A stretch of 64,000 nt of DNA. Origin: Chryseobacterium sp. MYb7 (GTDB lineage Bacteria > Bacteroidota > Bacteroidia > Flavobacteriales > Weeksellaceae). Below are positions 35,721 to 45,659 of this stretch, in pieces (position 1 is the first letter of the stretch; each line of letters opens with the position of its first letter). Below the pieces are notes generated by a model. It was not told the origin of the DNA and ran no database searches. It saw only the letters and a list, made by a program, of their open reading frames with translations. The position numbers and the translations under genes were made by a program. The stretch spans positions 1 through 64,000 of the forward strand of contig NZ_PCOU01000007.1 in NCBI RefSeq assembly GCF_002979455.1. Direction: 5' to 3'.

Positions 35721-37475
35721 TTAGAAACTGTAATTATATCCCACCGTACAGGTCATTTCATTTAGGTTAGGATTTTCAACCGCCTGGTCTGTATTTCTGA
35801 ACATCTGGATGAAATTCAGGTCAAAGCTATGTTTCTTCCACGGCATATAATTAGCCCCCAATCTGAAATTCATGACATTGATGTTTGCGGTAGAGCTGCC
35901 GGAATGGTTATAGGATGCTCCAATACTTGTCTTTAGCTTATCTTCCTTAAGAAAAGCCTTTGTAAATGTTACAGCCGGCCCCCAGATGTTTGATTTTTGG
36001 GAAGCGGCATACATGTGGGTGAAATTAAAAGACGTTGCTATATTCATCTTCTTTTCCGGGAATCCGAGCGTATAATTGACATTGGCGTTATGAAATCTTG
36101 ATAAGCCTCCCCTTCTCACAATACCGTTTTCCCTGTTGACCATTTCATTCAAAGAATAATTGACATTAATATTCTGTACTTTTTCCTTACTGCTGGAAAT
36201 AATATAGTTGATATTTACATTCGTATTCTGTGAAATCTGCTTATAATCTATCGAATCCTTTGGCTGCTGAATGAGTATGGGATTATTATTAATGTTATTG
36301 AACTGGTTAAGCTGCTTGTTGGTGAACATTGTAAAGTTAGAGTAGCTCGCCGTAATCATCAATTTGTCTGATGCTTTAAAATTGGCGTTCACCGCTCCTA
36401 CCCAACGGCTCGTCTGCTTAAATTTCTGATTATCCAGATTATCACGCTGTCTTCCTATATTGGCTGAAAGAGCTAATCTGTCTTTTAACAAGGTAAAAGA
36501 AGAATTAAGCGTGATACTTTCCAGATCATTATTGAAATAATAAGCACCGAGCGTTTTGTACCCCGGATCTATTCTTTCATATTTTATTCCTAACATTCCC
36601 TTTTTAAGCTTCAAATTGACTCCGCCATTATAGGCAGAATAGCTCTCCATAGACGAATTAGGTGAAAGAAACCTGGCTGCCAATCCTTTTTTTTCTGCAC
36701 CGCTTGAAGTTGCCCTCAGATCATTAACCAAAGCGGTATTGGCATATTCTCCAAAGACTTCAAGGTTTTTATCGATCATAAAGCTTCCTGTCATGGATAG
36801 TACCAGATTCTCCTGTGGCAACACTCCCTTTGCATCTGGAGCTGCTGACAGTGAACCCACATCGTCCTTTGCATAAAATCCGATCAGCCCCACTTTATAT
36901 CTTTCTTTCTCCCATCTCAAATGAGCACCATATCCCATTCTCCTGTAAGCGGGAATGGTATTGGGATTACCGTCATCTTCAATAGCTTTGTTAAGCCTTC
37001 CTGTCATGAGTGCTACTTTAAGAGGCATATTAGGGTTCAGCTCCAAGCCGGCACCGGTAAATAACAATCCATTAAATGTATAAGGCGAAAACGTCATATT
37101 AGCATCCCCGATATAAGCCTTTATCCACTTGTATTTTGGTGCAATACTTATTCTATTGAATTTAAAAGGTACCTGGTACCCTAATTGACTTCCCTGATTG
37201 GTTAAACTATACGATATGGGCATTGACCATTTATACAACCCTAAATTTAAATTTCCATTCAGAAAATAGGTAAACGGGGCTCTTCCATTATAAACATTGG
37301 AACTGTAAAAAACAGAATTAGCAGAAACTCCTCCACTTATTTTAAAAGGATTCTTTTTGAGCTCCTCCATTGTCCTTTTCCCCAGATTTTCCAAATCTAC
37401 CTCCTGTGCTTTATACATGGTACCGGCAGAAACAAATAGAGCCAGCATGAAGCTTCTTTTATAGATTTTCTTCAT
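35721..37475 (-). CDS. outer-membrane beta-barrel protein of the toxin locus
   Basis: A 584-residue protein with signal peptide (cleavage after MYKAQ). The whole length shows alternating amphipathic strands with aromatic belts, for example FKISGGVSANSVFYSSNVYN, GYGAHLRWEKERYKVGLIGF and LGANYMPWKKHSFDLNFIQM, and it ends CTVGYNYSF with a terminal Phe, the outer-membrane insertion signature. No plug domain is seen, so it is not a TonB receptor. It is too long for PorP/SprF. It closes the operon, two bases after the PKD lipoprotein, and may anchor or export the surface proteins encoded upstream. Confidence 0.8.
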   Translation of the reverse strand: MKKIYKRSFMLALFVSAGTMYKAQEVDLENLGKRTMEELKKNPFKISGGVSANSVFYSSNVYNGRAPFTYFLNGNLNLGLYKWSMPISYSLTNQGSQLGYQVPFKFNRISIAPKYKWIKAYIGDANMTFSPYTFNGLLFTGAGLELNPNMPLKVALMTGRLNKAIEDDGNPNTIPAYRRMGYGAHLRWEKERYKVGLIGFYAKDDVGSLSAAPDAKGVLPQENLVLSMTGSFMIDKNLEVFGEYANTALVNDLRATSSGAEKKGLAARFLSPNSSMESYSAYNGGVNLKLKKGMLGIKYERIDPGYKTLGAYYFNNDLESITLNSSFTLLKDRLALSANIGRQRDNLDNQKFKQTSRWVGAVNANFKASDKLMITASYSNFTMFTNKQLNQFNNINNNPILIQQPKDSIDYKQISQNTNVNINYIISSSKEKVQNINVNYSLNEMVNRENGIVRRGGLSRFHNANVNYTLGFPEKKMNIATSFNFTHMYAASQKSNIWGPAVTFTKAFLKEDKLKTSIGASYNHSGSSTANINVMNFRLGANYMPWKKHSFDLNFIQMFRNTDQAVENPNLNEMTCTVGYNYSF

Positions 37476-37477
37476 AA

Positions 37478-38836
37478 TTAAGGCTGCTTTTGAACTTTAA
37501 TATCCACCAAAATGTAAGAGCTTAAACCATTAGCCACAAAGCTCTTAACCTTAACAGCTCCTTTTCTGCCATCTGCGGTTTGGAACAGGATAACCCTTGG
37601 AACCACAGAATTACTGAAAGGTGATTTTCCAGCATTGGTTTCTGTAACCGTAATAGTATTAAAATCATTTCCGGCATCCAGAGCATCAAACCCTGATGAA
37701 GAAAGCTGTGTTCCTACTAGTTCCTGTGAGTTGATCACTTTAGTATGAGTAGCATTAGGAATAGCTAAAAATCCATTATTCTGAGCCTCATCCGGTGAAA
37801 CAAATTGGTTATATATAAAGGATGAATTCAATCCAAAAAAAGCAAAATCTATTTTTGAACCATTGGCTGCATTTACTTCATTCTGCTTAAGCACAGTTCC
37901 CAATTCGGATGAAAAGAAAGAACCTACTGTTGAGCTGGCACTGCTTATTCCCAACTGAATATTTGAAAATGATAACAGATTGGCATCCGGTAAAACGGTT
38001 ACCTGTTTCTGTAAAATCTTAGTTTCTTTATCGTTGATTGCTTTTAAAATAATCGTATATGTTCCTGCCGCCGGTAAATTAATGTCCGGGCTAACCGCTG
38101 TTGAAGTTGCAGGATTAGCGCCTACAATGGTCCATTCATAGGTAAAAGCATTGGTGGAAAGGTTATTGAGATGCAGCAATACTGGAGCTTGATAATCATT
38201 ATCAATAGGATCAACAGTCCAGTTAAAATCTATGGTCATTGCCGGCTTTATGGTAACTATTTTCTGGGTTGAATAAGTTTCCAGTCCATTGGAAATTGTT
38301 AATTTAATAATATGGTCGCCCGGAGTTGTAAATACCACATCCGGGTTTTTGGCATTGGAAGTTGCAGGACTTCCTCCCTCAAACTCCCAAAGGTATTGTG
38401 TAGCGCCTAAAGATTTGTCTATCATATGTAAGGTTACCGGAGAAATATCACTGCCCTGCACCTGCCATTCGAAATCTACATTCATCGCAGCATCAGCTTT
38501 TACCTCAATTTCTTTCTCGTCTACATTTCCATCTTTATTGGATGCCTTTAGTTTTATTTTATAGACTCCGGGACTGGCATAAGTGATGGGTAAAGGGCTT
38601 TTTTCTGTAGAACTTGTTACTGAAGCTCCTTCAAATGACCATTGGTACGTCTCCGCCCCTGTCGATTTATTGGTAATTTCCACTTTTACAGGCACGGAAT
38701 AATCATCGTTTATCACTTTTATACTAAAATCAGCCTTTACCAGAATACTTTCTTCCACTGCGCACGCATTAAATGCAAATGCGAGTACAGCAAAAAGAAG
38801 GAAGTATATTGTCTTTAGATTCTTATAAAATTTCAT
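37478..38836 (-). CDS. PKD-repeat lipoprotein
   Basis: A 452-residue lipoprotein with lipobox AFAFNACAVEE near residue 26. Three PKD domains follow at about 33-112, 115-195 and 198-282, each with the typical YQWSFEGA, YLWEFEGG or YEWTIVGA core and a PGVYKIKL-type strand. The C-terminal 170 residues are a separate domain (LSFSNIQLGISSASSTVGSF) with no recognised family. PKD domains mediate protein or glycan contacts at the cell surface. It sits between the SprB-repeat protein and the barrel protein with very short gaps, so it is probably part of the same surface assembly. Confidence 0.85.
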   Translation of the reverse strand: MKFYKNLKTIYFLLFAVLAFAFNACAVEESILVKADFSIKVINDDYSVPVKVEITNKSTGAETYQWSFEGASVTSSTEKSPLPITYASPGVYKIKLKASNKDGNVDEKEIEVKADAAMNVDFEWQVQGSDISPVTLHMIDKSLGATQYLWEFEGGSPATSNAKNPDVVFTTPGDHIIKLTISNGLETYSTQKIVTIKPAMTIDFNWTVDPIDNDYQAPVLLHLNNLSTNAFTYEWTIVGANPATSTAVSPDINLPAAGTYTIILKAINDKETKILQKQVTVLPDANLLSFSNIQLGISSASSTVGSFFSSELGTVLKQNEVNAANGSKIDFAFFGLNSSFIYNQFVSPDEAQNNGFLAIPNATHTKVINSQELVGTQLSSSGFDALDAGNDFNTITVTETNAGKSPFSNSVVPRVILFQTADGRKGAVKVKSFVANGLSSYILVDIKVQKQP

Positions 38837-38863
38837 TTGTTAATTTTTAGTTTGACATGGTTA

Positions 38864-41800
38864 TTATTGTACAAGCATTTTCTTTACCAATGCCTCATTA
38901 CCTGTTTCGAGTATAATCAGGTAAGATCCGCCCGGAAGCGATGTATTGAATGGTACTGTAAAATACGTTGATGGAGTCAACTTTGTGGCAGGATACACTT
39001 CATGGGAAATCATATCAATAATTCTGATATTAATGATAGCCGCTTTTTCCAGACCCACCAATACTTTAAACACTCCGTTATTAGGGTTCGGAAGAATGGT
39101 AAACTCCCTAACATTGGAAGCTTTTTCGGGATTAAGGTTTACTCCTGAAGTATTTTCTTCCACTATCACTTTTTTATAGAATGTCTTTTCGCATGCTCCC
39201 TGAGTTCCTTTAAGTCCAATTTCATAAGCTCCAAGCTTAGAGAATTTCAGTTCTAAGAAATCCTTTGTTTTATTAATAACCTGGATATCCGGTGTATCAG
39301 GAATAACCCATTCTACAGTCTGTGGCTGTGTTGGTGATGTATTGACCAATACTACTGTTGCTTCTCTGTACGCATGGGTGGTAAGCATAAATTGTGGATT
39401 CAAAACTTCTGAAGAGTTTTTAATTATAACGCTGTCAGTAGCTGTACAACCTTTTGAATCTGTAATGAGTACAGTATACGTTCCCGCATTAGATAAAGTA
39501 ATTGACGGATTTGTAGAAATTATATTTCCGTTTTGATCTTTCCATTGATAGGTTGCTGCCGGATCACTAATTGCCACATTATAAGTTTGGCTGTCTCCTA
39601 AGCACAATGTAATGTCCTTTCCTAAATCTACAATAAGCTGCGTGGGATCTGTCAGCGTATAATTTCTGAAGATACTGCATCCATTAGCATCTGTAACAGT
39701 AACAGTATATGTTCCCGCAGGGATATTAGTATTATTTTCACCTGTTACGCCATTGGACCAGGTTATCGTATAAGGCGCAGTTCCTCCTGAGATACTCACT
39801 TTAATTTCACCATTATTGGCACCAAAACAGATCGGGCTTTGTACTGATAGATCATTAATAAGCAGCTGATTGGGTCCTTGGATCTGAACACTTCCGCTTA
39901 CTTTACAATTTTTCGTATCATTAACCAAAACAAAATAGTTTCCTGCCGAAAGGCCTGTTACCGTAGGTGTCGTATCATTGGTATTCCATTGGTAGGTGTA
40001 TCCGCCTGTTCCTCCTGTGGCGGTCACGGAAACCTGACCACTGCTTTGGTTGTAGCAGGCAATTGTATTGGCAGAAAGAGTTATCGCAAGTTCTGCCGGA
40101 AATACTAAAGTATATTGTGTATCTGCCATATTGTTATTGGCATCTTTCACCAATACTTTATAGGTCCCTGTGGTAAGATTTCCTAATGTTGACTGTGTGG
40201 CTCCCGGTATGTTTTGGAAAAGCCCGCCATTTAAAATCTGCCATTGATAAGTATAAGTTCCTACACCACCTGTTACAATAGCTTTAAGGATACCGTCTTC
40301 TGCCTCATCCGGAACTCCATTGTTATCCAAATCCGGTTTATACTGGTAATTATTGGCTATATTACAGGATATCTGTTTGTCAACCTGGATGTTAACGGTA
40401 AGAGGATCTGGCTGGCTTACAATGAATTCCTGGGAGATAATTCCACAATTACCTAACTGGCTTGATGCATTGGCATAATTTTTATCTTTTACCGTTAAGT
40501 AGTAATTCCCGGCCGGAAGCCCATCTATCTTAATGGTATAAGGATTATTTACCAAATCAGTCGTAATTCCTGTACTGATAACCGGCCCAGTTGGGCTGTC
40601 TTTTCTCCATTCGAAATTGTAAGACCCGTCTGTATTAGGTGTTCCGCCGATCACTCTCACAGAGATGTAGCCATTGCTTAATCCATACCCTGTTGGCTGT
40701 GAAATATCAACTTCAGCAGGTGGAATTGCAATAGCTGCGCTAGGTTGGGTAATAGTAACTGTAATTTCTTTTTCAGCGCCATTTTCCTTGGCTACACAAA
40801 GATTGGAATCTCTTACTTTGATTTTATAAATTCCTGCTGCAAGGTTCTGTATCTGGGTAGTATTTCCACTGCTGAAATTCGTCCAATCCAAAAAGGGTTG
40901 TCCGTCTTTGGTTACTTTATACTGAAACTGGTTTTGTCCTCCTGCTGCGGTTAAATTAATAACCCCATCACTTCCCTGAAAACAGTACACATTGGTTTGT
41001 GAAGTCATGGAAAAAGTAACCGGAGTGGGTTTTGTTATCTCAAAATTAATCGTGTGACTTGGGCTGTCGGTATAGGTTGCATTTCCATTATAAGTTCCTA
41101 ACAAATCCAATTTATAGGTCCCGGGTGGTAAATTTTGTAAGGTGTATGAAGTGCTGGCCTGCAAATCACCAGTAATATCCTGATTTAAAACCGCAGCACC
41201 TGTTACGGTATTGACCAATGATATCTTTAAAGTTTCACCAGTTACAAGCGTTCTGTCGAAGTTTAAAGTTACCGTACCATCTGTAGTATCAAAGCATTTG
41301 GTAGGAGTAACCGTACTTGAAAGAATATGAGGAGCAGATTTTATCATGGTTAAAACGACAGGCGAAGAAACAGACTGATAAACTCCGTTGGACAAACAAG
41401 AGGCAACTCTAAAGTAAATGTTCTGGCCAATATATTGTGAATAATTATTTCCAAAAAGGTCTTTGGCAGAAACGCTTAGCTTGTTGAGATTTGATAATGA
41501 AGGCGATATATCAACCCAGTTTACATTATCCAAGCTATACTGATAATGGTATAAATTTGCCGCAAATCCCTGTCTGGCATATAAATTAATTTTATCCTCA
41601 GAAGGCAAAACCGTATTTGTAGCTCCTGCATCGGTTAATGATACTAATGTATGAATAGGAGTTACCTTCATCTTATACGATATCCATGTCATTCTCGGTG
41701 AATGGGTATCAACATTATAGTTATTCTCATTACATATATTGATGGCATCATACTGATCGTAGTTGGCATCTGTACCGGTCCTGAAATTCACAAATCCCTC

Positions 41801-42082
41801 AGTATGGGCAGTAACAGGGAGCTTTGATGAAGTTTGCGGAGGGCTTAATGTCCAGTTATTCTCATTATCCCCATTATTAGCAATGGGTCTGAAATACAGA
41901 TCTTCAGTAGAATTATCATTATAAATAACCGTAATGGTAACATGAGAGCTTGTATTGTTTTTCACTCCGGCATTAACACTGTAGTTAAGACCATATAGTT
42001 CAATCTTATATTCAGCCTGTCCTCCTTGCCCCCAAAGAAAGATATTGGTTATTATTAATAGCAGTAATAAAAATTTTTTCAT
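38864..42082 (-). CDS. SprB-repeat surface protein with T9SS type A sorting domain
   Basis: A 1072-residue secreted protein with signal peptide (cleavage after FLWGQ). A unique N-terminal part (about 1-250) is followed by SprB-type repeats to about 860, recognisable by IYKIKVRDSNLC, AGNYFLVLVN-like turns, GGTGGYTYQWN and AGTYTVTVTDANGCS. The C-terminal 80 residues form a T9SS type A sorting domain: FTILPNPNNGVFKVLV, INIRIIDM and a KKMLVQ end. It should be exported across the outer membrane by T9SS, and it is the clearest T9SS cargo in the operon. SprB repeats occur in gliding adhesins; here the context suggests a surface filament or carrier. Confidence 0.9.
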   Translation of the reverse strand: MKKFLLLLLIITNIFLWGQGGQAEYKIELYGLNYSVNAGVKNNTSSHVTITVIYNDNSTEDLYFRPIANNGDNENNWTLSPPQTSSKLPVTAHTEGFVNFRTGTDANYDQYDAINICNENNYNVDTHSPRMTWISYKMKVTPIHTLVSLTDAGATNTVLPSEDKINLYARQGFAANLYHYQYSLDNVNWVDISPSLSNLNKLSVSAKDLFGNNYSQYIGQNIYFRVASCLSNGVYQSVSSPVVLTMIKSAPHILSSTVTPTKCFDTTDGTVTLNFDRTLVTGETLKISLVNTVTGAAVLNQDITGDLQASTSYTLQNLPPGTYKLDLLGTYNGNATYTDSPSHTINFEITKPTPVTFSMTSQTNVYCFQGSDGVINLTAAGGQNQFQYKVTKDGQPFLDWTNFSSGNTTQIQNLAAGIYKIKVRDSNLCVAKENGAEKEITVTITQPSAAIAIPPAEVDISQPTGYGLSNGYISVRVIGGTPNTDGSYNFEWRKDSPTGPVISTGITTDLVNNPYTIKIDGLPAGNYYLTVKDKNYANASSQLGNCGIISQEFIVSQPDPLTVNIQVDKQISCNIANNYQYKPDLDNNGVPDEAEDGILKAIVTGGVGTYTYQWQILNGGLFQNIPGATQSTLGNLTTGTYKVLVKDANNNMADTQYTLVFPAELAITLSANTIACYNQSSGQVSVTATGGTGGYTYQWNTNDTTPTVTGLSAGNYFVLVNDTKNCKVSGSVQIQGPNQLLINDLSVQSPICFGANNGEIKVSISGGTAPYTITWSNGVTGENNTNIPAGTYTVTVTDANGCSIFRNYTLTDPTQLIVDLGKDITLCLGDSQTYNVAISDPAATYQWKDQNGNIISTNPSITLSNAGTYTVLITDSKGCTATDSVIIKNSSEVLNPQFMLTTHAYREATVVLVNTSPTQPQTVEWVIPDTPDIQVINKTKDFLELKFSKLGAYEIGLKGTQGACEKTFYKKVIVEENTSGVNLNPEKASNVREFTILPNPNNGVFKVLVGLEKAAIINIRIIDMISHEVYPATKLTPSTYFTVPFNTSLPGGSYLIILETGNEALVKKMLVQ

Positions 42083-42105
42083 TGTTTTCGTATTGTATTT
42101 GTGTC

Positions 42106-44223
42106 CTAATATTCGATTGTGATTTTTTCAGTTTTAGCAACCTGATTGCTTTTTAACATCGGCTTTAATAAATAGGTATATGAATTTCCTACCTGAACCG
42201 ATTTATCTTCAAGAAAATTCTGTGCTCCATTGAGTGTTCCCCACATCGTTGGCTTTTCAGTGCCTTTCTGACGGTAGACTACAATTTCTCCAACATCTTT
42301 ACCATTGATCTTCCAATTAAGGTCGATTTGTTTTTTATCCCTGTTCGCAGATCCTGAAAGATTGGTCAATATTGATAAAGCCTCAATTTTGTTGCTTCTG
42401 AGTGTCATTTCCTGAGACTTATCAGATTTCAGCTTGCTTTTATCAATGGCCAACAAATAATACGTGTAGCTTTTATCTGCTTCTACCTCTTTATCAGTGT
42501 ACGTATAGTCCGGTTTTATATCTTTAGTCTCATAAATCATTTTCCAGCTTTTGTCAGCATCATCTTTCGCCTTACGGAATAATTGGTGAACCTCAACATC
42601 ATCACTATGGCTTCTCATCCAGTTAATGGTAATTTTACCATCATCTTCCAGCTTATATTCTGTAAAAACCGGAGTTTGGGGTTTCACTTTATCGGGCTTT
42701 TCCAATTCAAGAATAATTGATGGATTAGATTGATTTTTTCTTCTGTCTGTTGCCGTGACATAATAATATACTTTCGAATTAAGATTCTCTAAAACAACCT
42801 GATCTTCAAAATGATTTTTAGTGATCGCCCGAGGAGTTAAACGTACCAATTCGTCTCCTTTTTGAATTCCTCTGAAAATATGGTAGCCTTCCAGATCTTT
42901 TTCAGTATTGGCTTTCCATTTCAAATGGGCTACTCCCAGTGAATCTATTTTCCCTTCAAACTGTAGTGGTGTTTCCGGCGGTGTTGTATCATTAGGCTGT
43001 GCAAGAACCGAGAAAGATTCTCTTTTATCACCAGCTTTACCAATAGCCTGTATTTTATAATAATTGGAGGGTGCTAAACTTTTTGTAATGATGCTCCTGC
43101 TACTAACCGGAATCTTGTTTTTGATCACTTTATAGGTGTTCTGTAGATCAGTTTCGGAGTGCAATAATTCGAAAGAAGCAATATTTTTTTCGTCTTCCTG
43201 AGGGAATTCCCATTCAAGTTTGATGTCTTCATTTTCATCAATAATGAAATCTGAGATTCTTGGTGTTGCTTCAAGGCTTTTCTTTCCATCTCCTGAAACC
43301 ACATCGGAATAAGGACCATAATCTCCGAAGATTGTTTTCCCGCGGATACGGTAGCTGAATTTAGAATTATTTTGAGCTAAAGAATCCACAAAGATCATTC
43401 CCTGCACCTGTCTTCCATCGTTGTCATTCATATTCATCACAGGAAGATCCCCTAAGGATTTGAAGCTGGCTCCATCCTGAGATTTTTCAACATAATAAGC
43501 TGTATACGTATCTCTTAATTGTAAATATTCCCATGAAAGGGTAACGGTTTTATCTTTAAATATTCCGATAAAATCAAGAGGTTTAGGAAGATCATGAGTT
43601 GATGAAACGGCCGCTAAGGCATCTCCTTTCTGTACTAACAAGGCTCCTTCGGAAGTATTGATGCTTACGGTATAAAGATATCTTTCATTAGACTTTACAT
43701 TGGTATCTGTATAAGCCCAACCTGCAAGTTTTGCCACTTCAAAATCCAGGTCAGCAGCCATTAAAGCATAAGCAAACCGCTGCTCGACTTCCTGAGATTT
43801 GTTGACTACACCTTCCAGCTTTCCTTGTTTCTCTCCCATTTCCACCTCGAAACTATCTCCGAAAAGGGATTGCGCAACAATGGCTGCATTATCATTTTTC
43901 TCAACCACCTTCTTCCATTCGTTTTCGGAAGCGGGTTTGAAGATCCCTAAGTCTTTTTCTTCTGCTTTTGGAAGAACTTTACCGTCACGGGAAAGGGTGA
44001 ATCTTTTTAAAGAAAATCCAATTTTATTGGCTTTCTGCCAGGCTATAGGTTCATCTACTGCCCATCGCAAAGAAATACGGTCTTTCTTACCGTCTACTTT
44101 TAGACGGATATGAGGAATGATTGTTTTGTCTTTATCCTTCTGCTGTCCCCATAAAAAAGGAAACGAAAACAGCAATAGCAGTAATAAATATTTATTCAAA
44201 ATATGTTGTTTTTTTAATTTCAT
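42106..44223 (-). CDS. multi-FN3-domain exported protein
   Basis: A 705-residue protein with signal peptide (LLLLFSFPFLWGQQ). After an N-terminal domain (about 25-215) come about five fibronectin type III-like modules, seen as ISLRWAV, VTLSWEY, IKLEWEF, AHLKWKA, ITINWMR and IDLNWKI strands, each followed by a YYYVTATD- or YTYYLLAID-type strand. No enzymatic motif or T9SS domain is seen. It separates the immunity-like array from the SprB-repeat gene in the operon. A structural or connector role at the cell surface is likely. Confidence 0.82.
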   Translation of the reverse strand: MKLKKQHILNKYLLLLLLFSFPFLWGQQKDKDKTIIPHIRLKVDGKKDRISLRWAVDEPIAWQKANKIGFSLKRFTLSRDGKVLPKAEEKDLGIFKPASENEWKKVVEKNDNAAIVAQSLFGDSFEVEMGEKQGKLEGVVNKSQEVEQRFAYALMAADLDFEVAKLAGWAYTDTNVKSNERYLYTVSINTSEGALLVQKGDALAAVSSTHDLPKPLDFIGIFKDKTVTLSWEYLQLRDTYTAYYVEKSQDGASFKSLGDLPVMNMNDNDGRQVQGMIFVDSLAQNNSKFSYRIRGKTIFGDYGPYSDVVSGDGKKSLEATPRISDFIIDENEDIKLEWEFPQEDEKNIASFELLHSETDLQNTYKVIKNKIPVSSRSIITKSLAPSNYYKIQAIGKAGDKRESFSVLAQPNDTTPPETPLQFEGKIDSLGVAHLKWKANTEKDLEGYHIFRGIQKGDELVRLTPRAITKNHFEDQVVLENLNSKVYYYVTATDRRKNQSNPSIILELEKPDKVKPQTPVFTEYKLEDDGKITINWMRSHSDDVEVHQLFRKAKDDADKSWKMIYETKDIKPDYTYTDKEVEADKSYTYYLLAIDKSKLKSDKSQEMTLRSNKIEALSILTNLSGSANRDKKQIDLNWKINGKDVGEIVVYRQKGTEKPTMWGTLNGAQNFLEDKSVQVGNSYTYLLKPMLKSNQVAKTEKITIEY

Positions 44224-44239
44224 ACGTGTTGCGTAATGG

Positions 44240-44947
44240 CTAATTTAAAATGTAACTCACAAATTCATCCACTCTCTCATAAGGAATACCAGTATGAGGT
44301 GACTTAATTTTCAAAGTATTCCAAGGTCTCCATTCATCAAAAAGGATTGTATTCGTTATCTTATGATGTTCTAAAATCCCATCTATAAAATAATCTTTTA
44401 ATGGCATTTCCAATACTCTTTCAACACCATCTTTGGTAAGGACAATTTTATATTCCAATTCACTTTTATCATTAATATGAAAAGTAAATACTCCACTATC
44501 CCAAGAGCTCAAATATTCTAATTCATCATCATTGTCATATTGAGTCGGCAGTAAATTATTATCTTTTTCAAACTCAAATATCATAGACATCATTCTTTCA
44601 TTTGCCCACTGGAAAAATACTTCAGCACCTTTTAATAGATCTTGTCTATCTTGTTCTGCGTCCCACCAGTATTTTTCAGAATAAGTTCCCTCACTGCTTA
44701 AAATAAATTTATATCTATTGAATTTATTTCCAGTGTCTTTTGATTTACTATAACTTTCCCTCAACCTATCAAAGAGTATTCTAATTTCTTTAAAGTCAAT
44801 CCAAAAATCTTCTTCATTATTGTTTTCATCAGTGAAAAATAATGACTCATATCCCATTGATCCCGGAGTAATTCTTATAACTACCTCAGCTTGCTTCCAT
44901 TTATAATTATTTAAATGCGAGTCTAAAATTTCAATAATATTCTTCAT
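44240..44947 (-). CDS. candidate immunity protein, paralogue 1
   Basis: A 235-residue cytosolic-type protein without signal peptide. The first ~100 residues are specific to this copy (NNYKWKQAEVVIRITPGSMG). Residues about 115-235 are shared almost word for word with the two upstream paralogues: FFQWANERMMSMIFEFEK, LPTQYDNDDELEYLSSWDSG, VFTFHINDKSELEYK and DEFVSYIL at the end. The N-terminal pattern (KFNRYKFILSSEGTYSEKYW) is reminiscent of YezG/DUF600 toxin-immunity proteins, but this is not certain. It is the last copy of a three-gene array downstream of the ADP-ribosyltransferase toxin. Confidence 0.75.
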   Translation of the reverse strand: MKNIIEILDSHLNNYKWKQAEVVIRITPGSMGYESLFFTDENNNEEDFWIDFKEIRILFDRLRESYSKSKDTGNKFNRYKFILSSEGTYSEKYWWDAEQDRQDLLKGAEVFFQWANERMMSMIFEFEKDNNLLPTQYDNDDELEYLSSWDSGVFTFHINDKSELEYKIVLTKDGVERVLEMPLKDYFIDGILEHHKITNTILFDEWRPWNTLKIKSPHTGIPYERVDEFVSYILN

Positions 44948-44952
44948 TAACT

Positions 44953-45651
44953 TTATTCCAATATATAACTCACAAATTCATCCACTTTATCATAAGGAAT
45001 ACTATTATGAGGTGATTTAATTATCAAAGTATTCCAAGGCTTCCATTCATCTGAAAGTTCTGTATTAGTTATTTGGTGGTGTTCTAAAATTCCTTCTATA
45101 AAATAATCTTTCAAAGACATTTCCAGAACTCTTTCAACTCCATCTTTGGTAAGCACAATTTCATATTCCAATTCATTTTTATCATTAATATGAAAAGTAA
45201 ATACCCCGCTATCCCAAGAACTCAGATATTCTAATTCATCATCGGCATCATATTGAGTGGGTAATAAGTTATTTTCTTTTTCAAATTCAAAGATCATTGA
45301 CATCATTCTGTCGTTTGCCCATTGAAAAACTACTTCTGCTCCTTTAAGTAAATCTTGTTTATCTTTTTCTGAATCCCACCATTTATTTTCTATAGTCTTA
45401 CCGTCTGAAAATATTTCAATCTGATATTTATTAAATCTTTTAGATACATCATTTAAACTTTGATTATACTGATTGTTTATCAAATTGAGTAGATTATCTA
45501 TTAATTTAAATTTTATCCAAAAAGAATTAGTGGTTCCATACTCATCTATATATTCTATTTTATCATAACCAATTGCTCCTCCATTAATATTGAAAATAAT
45601 ATTAACCTTTTTCCATTGCACATCTTTAAGTTGATTAAAAATCACTTCCAT
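44953..45651 (-). CDS. candidate immunity protein, paralogue 2
   Basis: A 232-residue protein, the middle copy of the array. The N-terminal part (VQWKKVNIIFNINGGAIGYD) differs from copies 1 and 3 but keeps the same strand pattern. The C-terminal part matches them with more substitutions (DADDELEYLSSWDSG, EMSLKDYFIEGILEHH). It ends 5 bases before copy 1 starts. Absence of a signal peptide fits a cytosolic antidote. Confidence 0.75.
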   Translation of the reverse strand: MEVIFNQLKDVQWKKVNIIFNINGGAIGYDKIEYIDEYGTTNSFWIKFKLIDNLLNLINNQYNQSLNDVSKRFNKYQIEIFSDGKTIENKWWDSEKDKQDLLKGAEVVFQWANDRMMSMIFEFEKENNLLPTQYDADDELEYLSSWDSGVFTFHINDKNELEYEIVLTKDGVERVLEMSLKDYFIEGILEHHQITNTELSDEWKPWNTLIIKSPHNSIPYDKVDEFVSYILE

Positions 45652-45659
45652 AATATTAC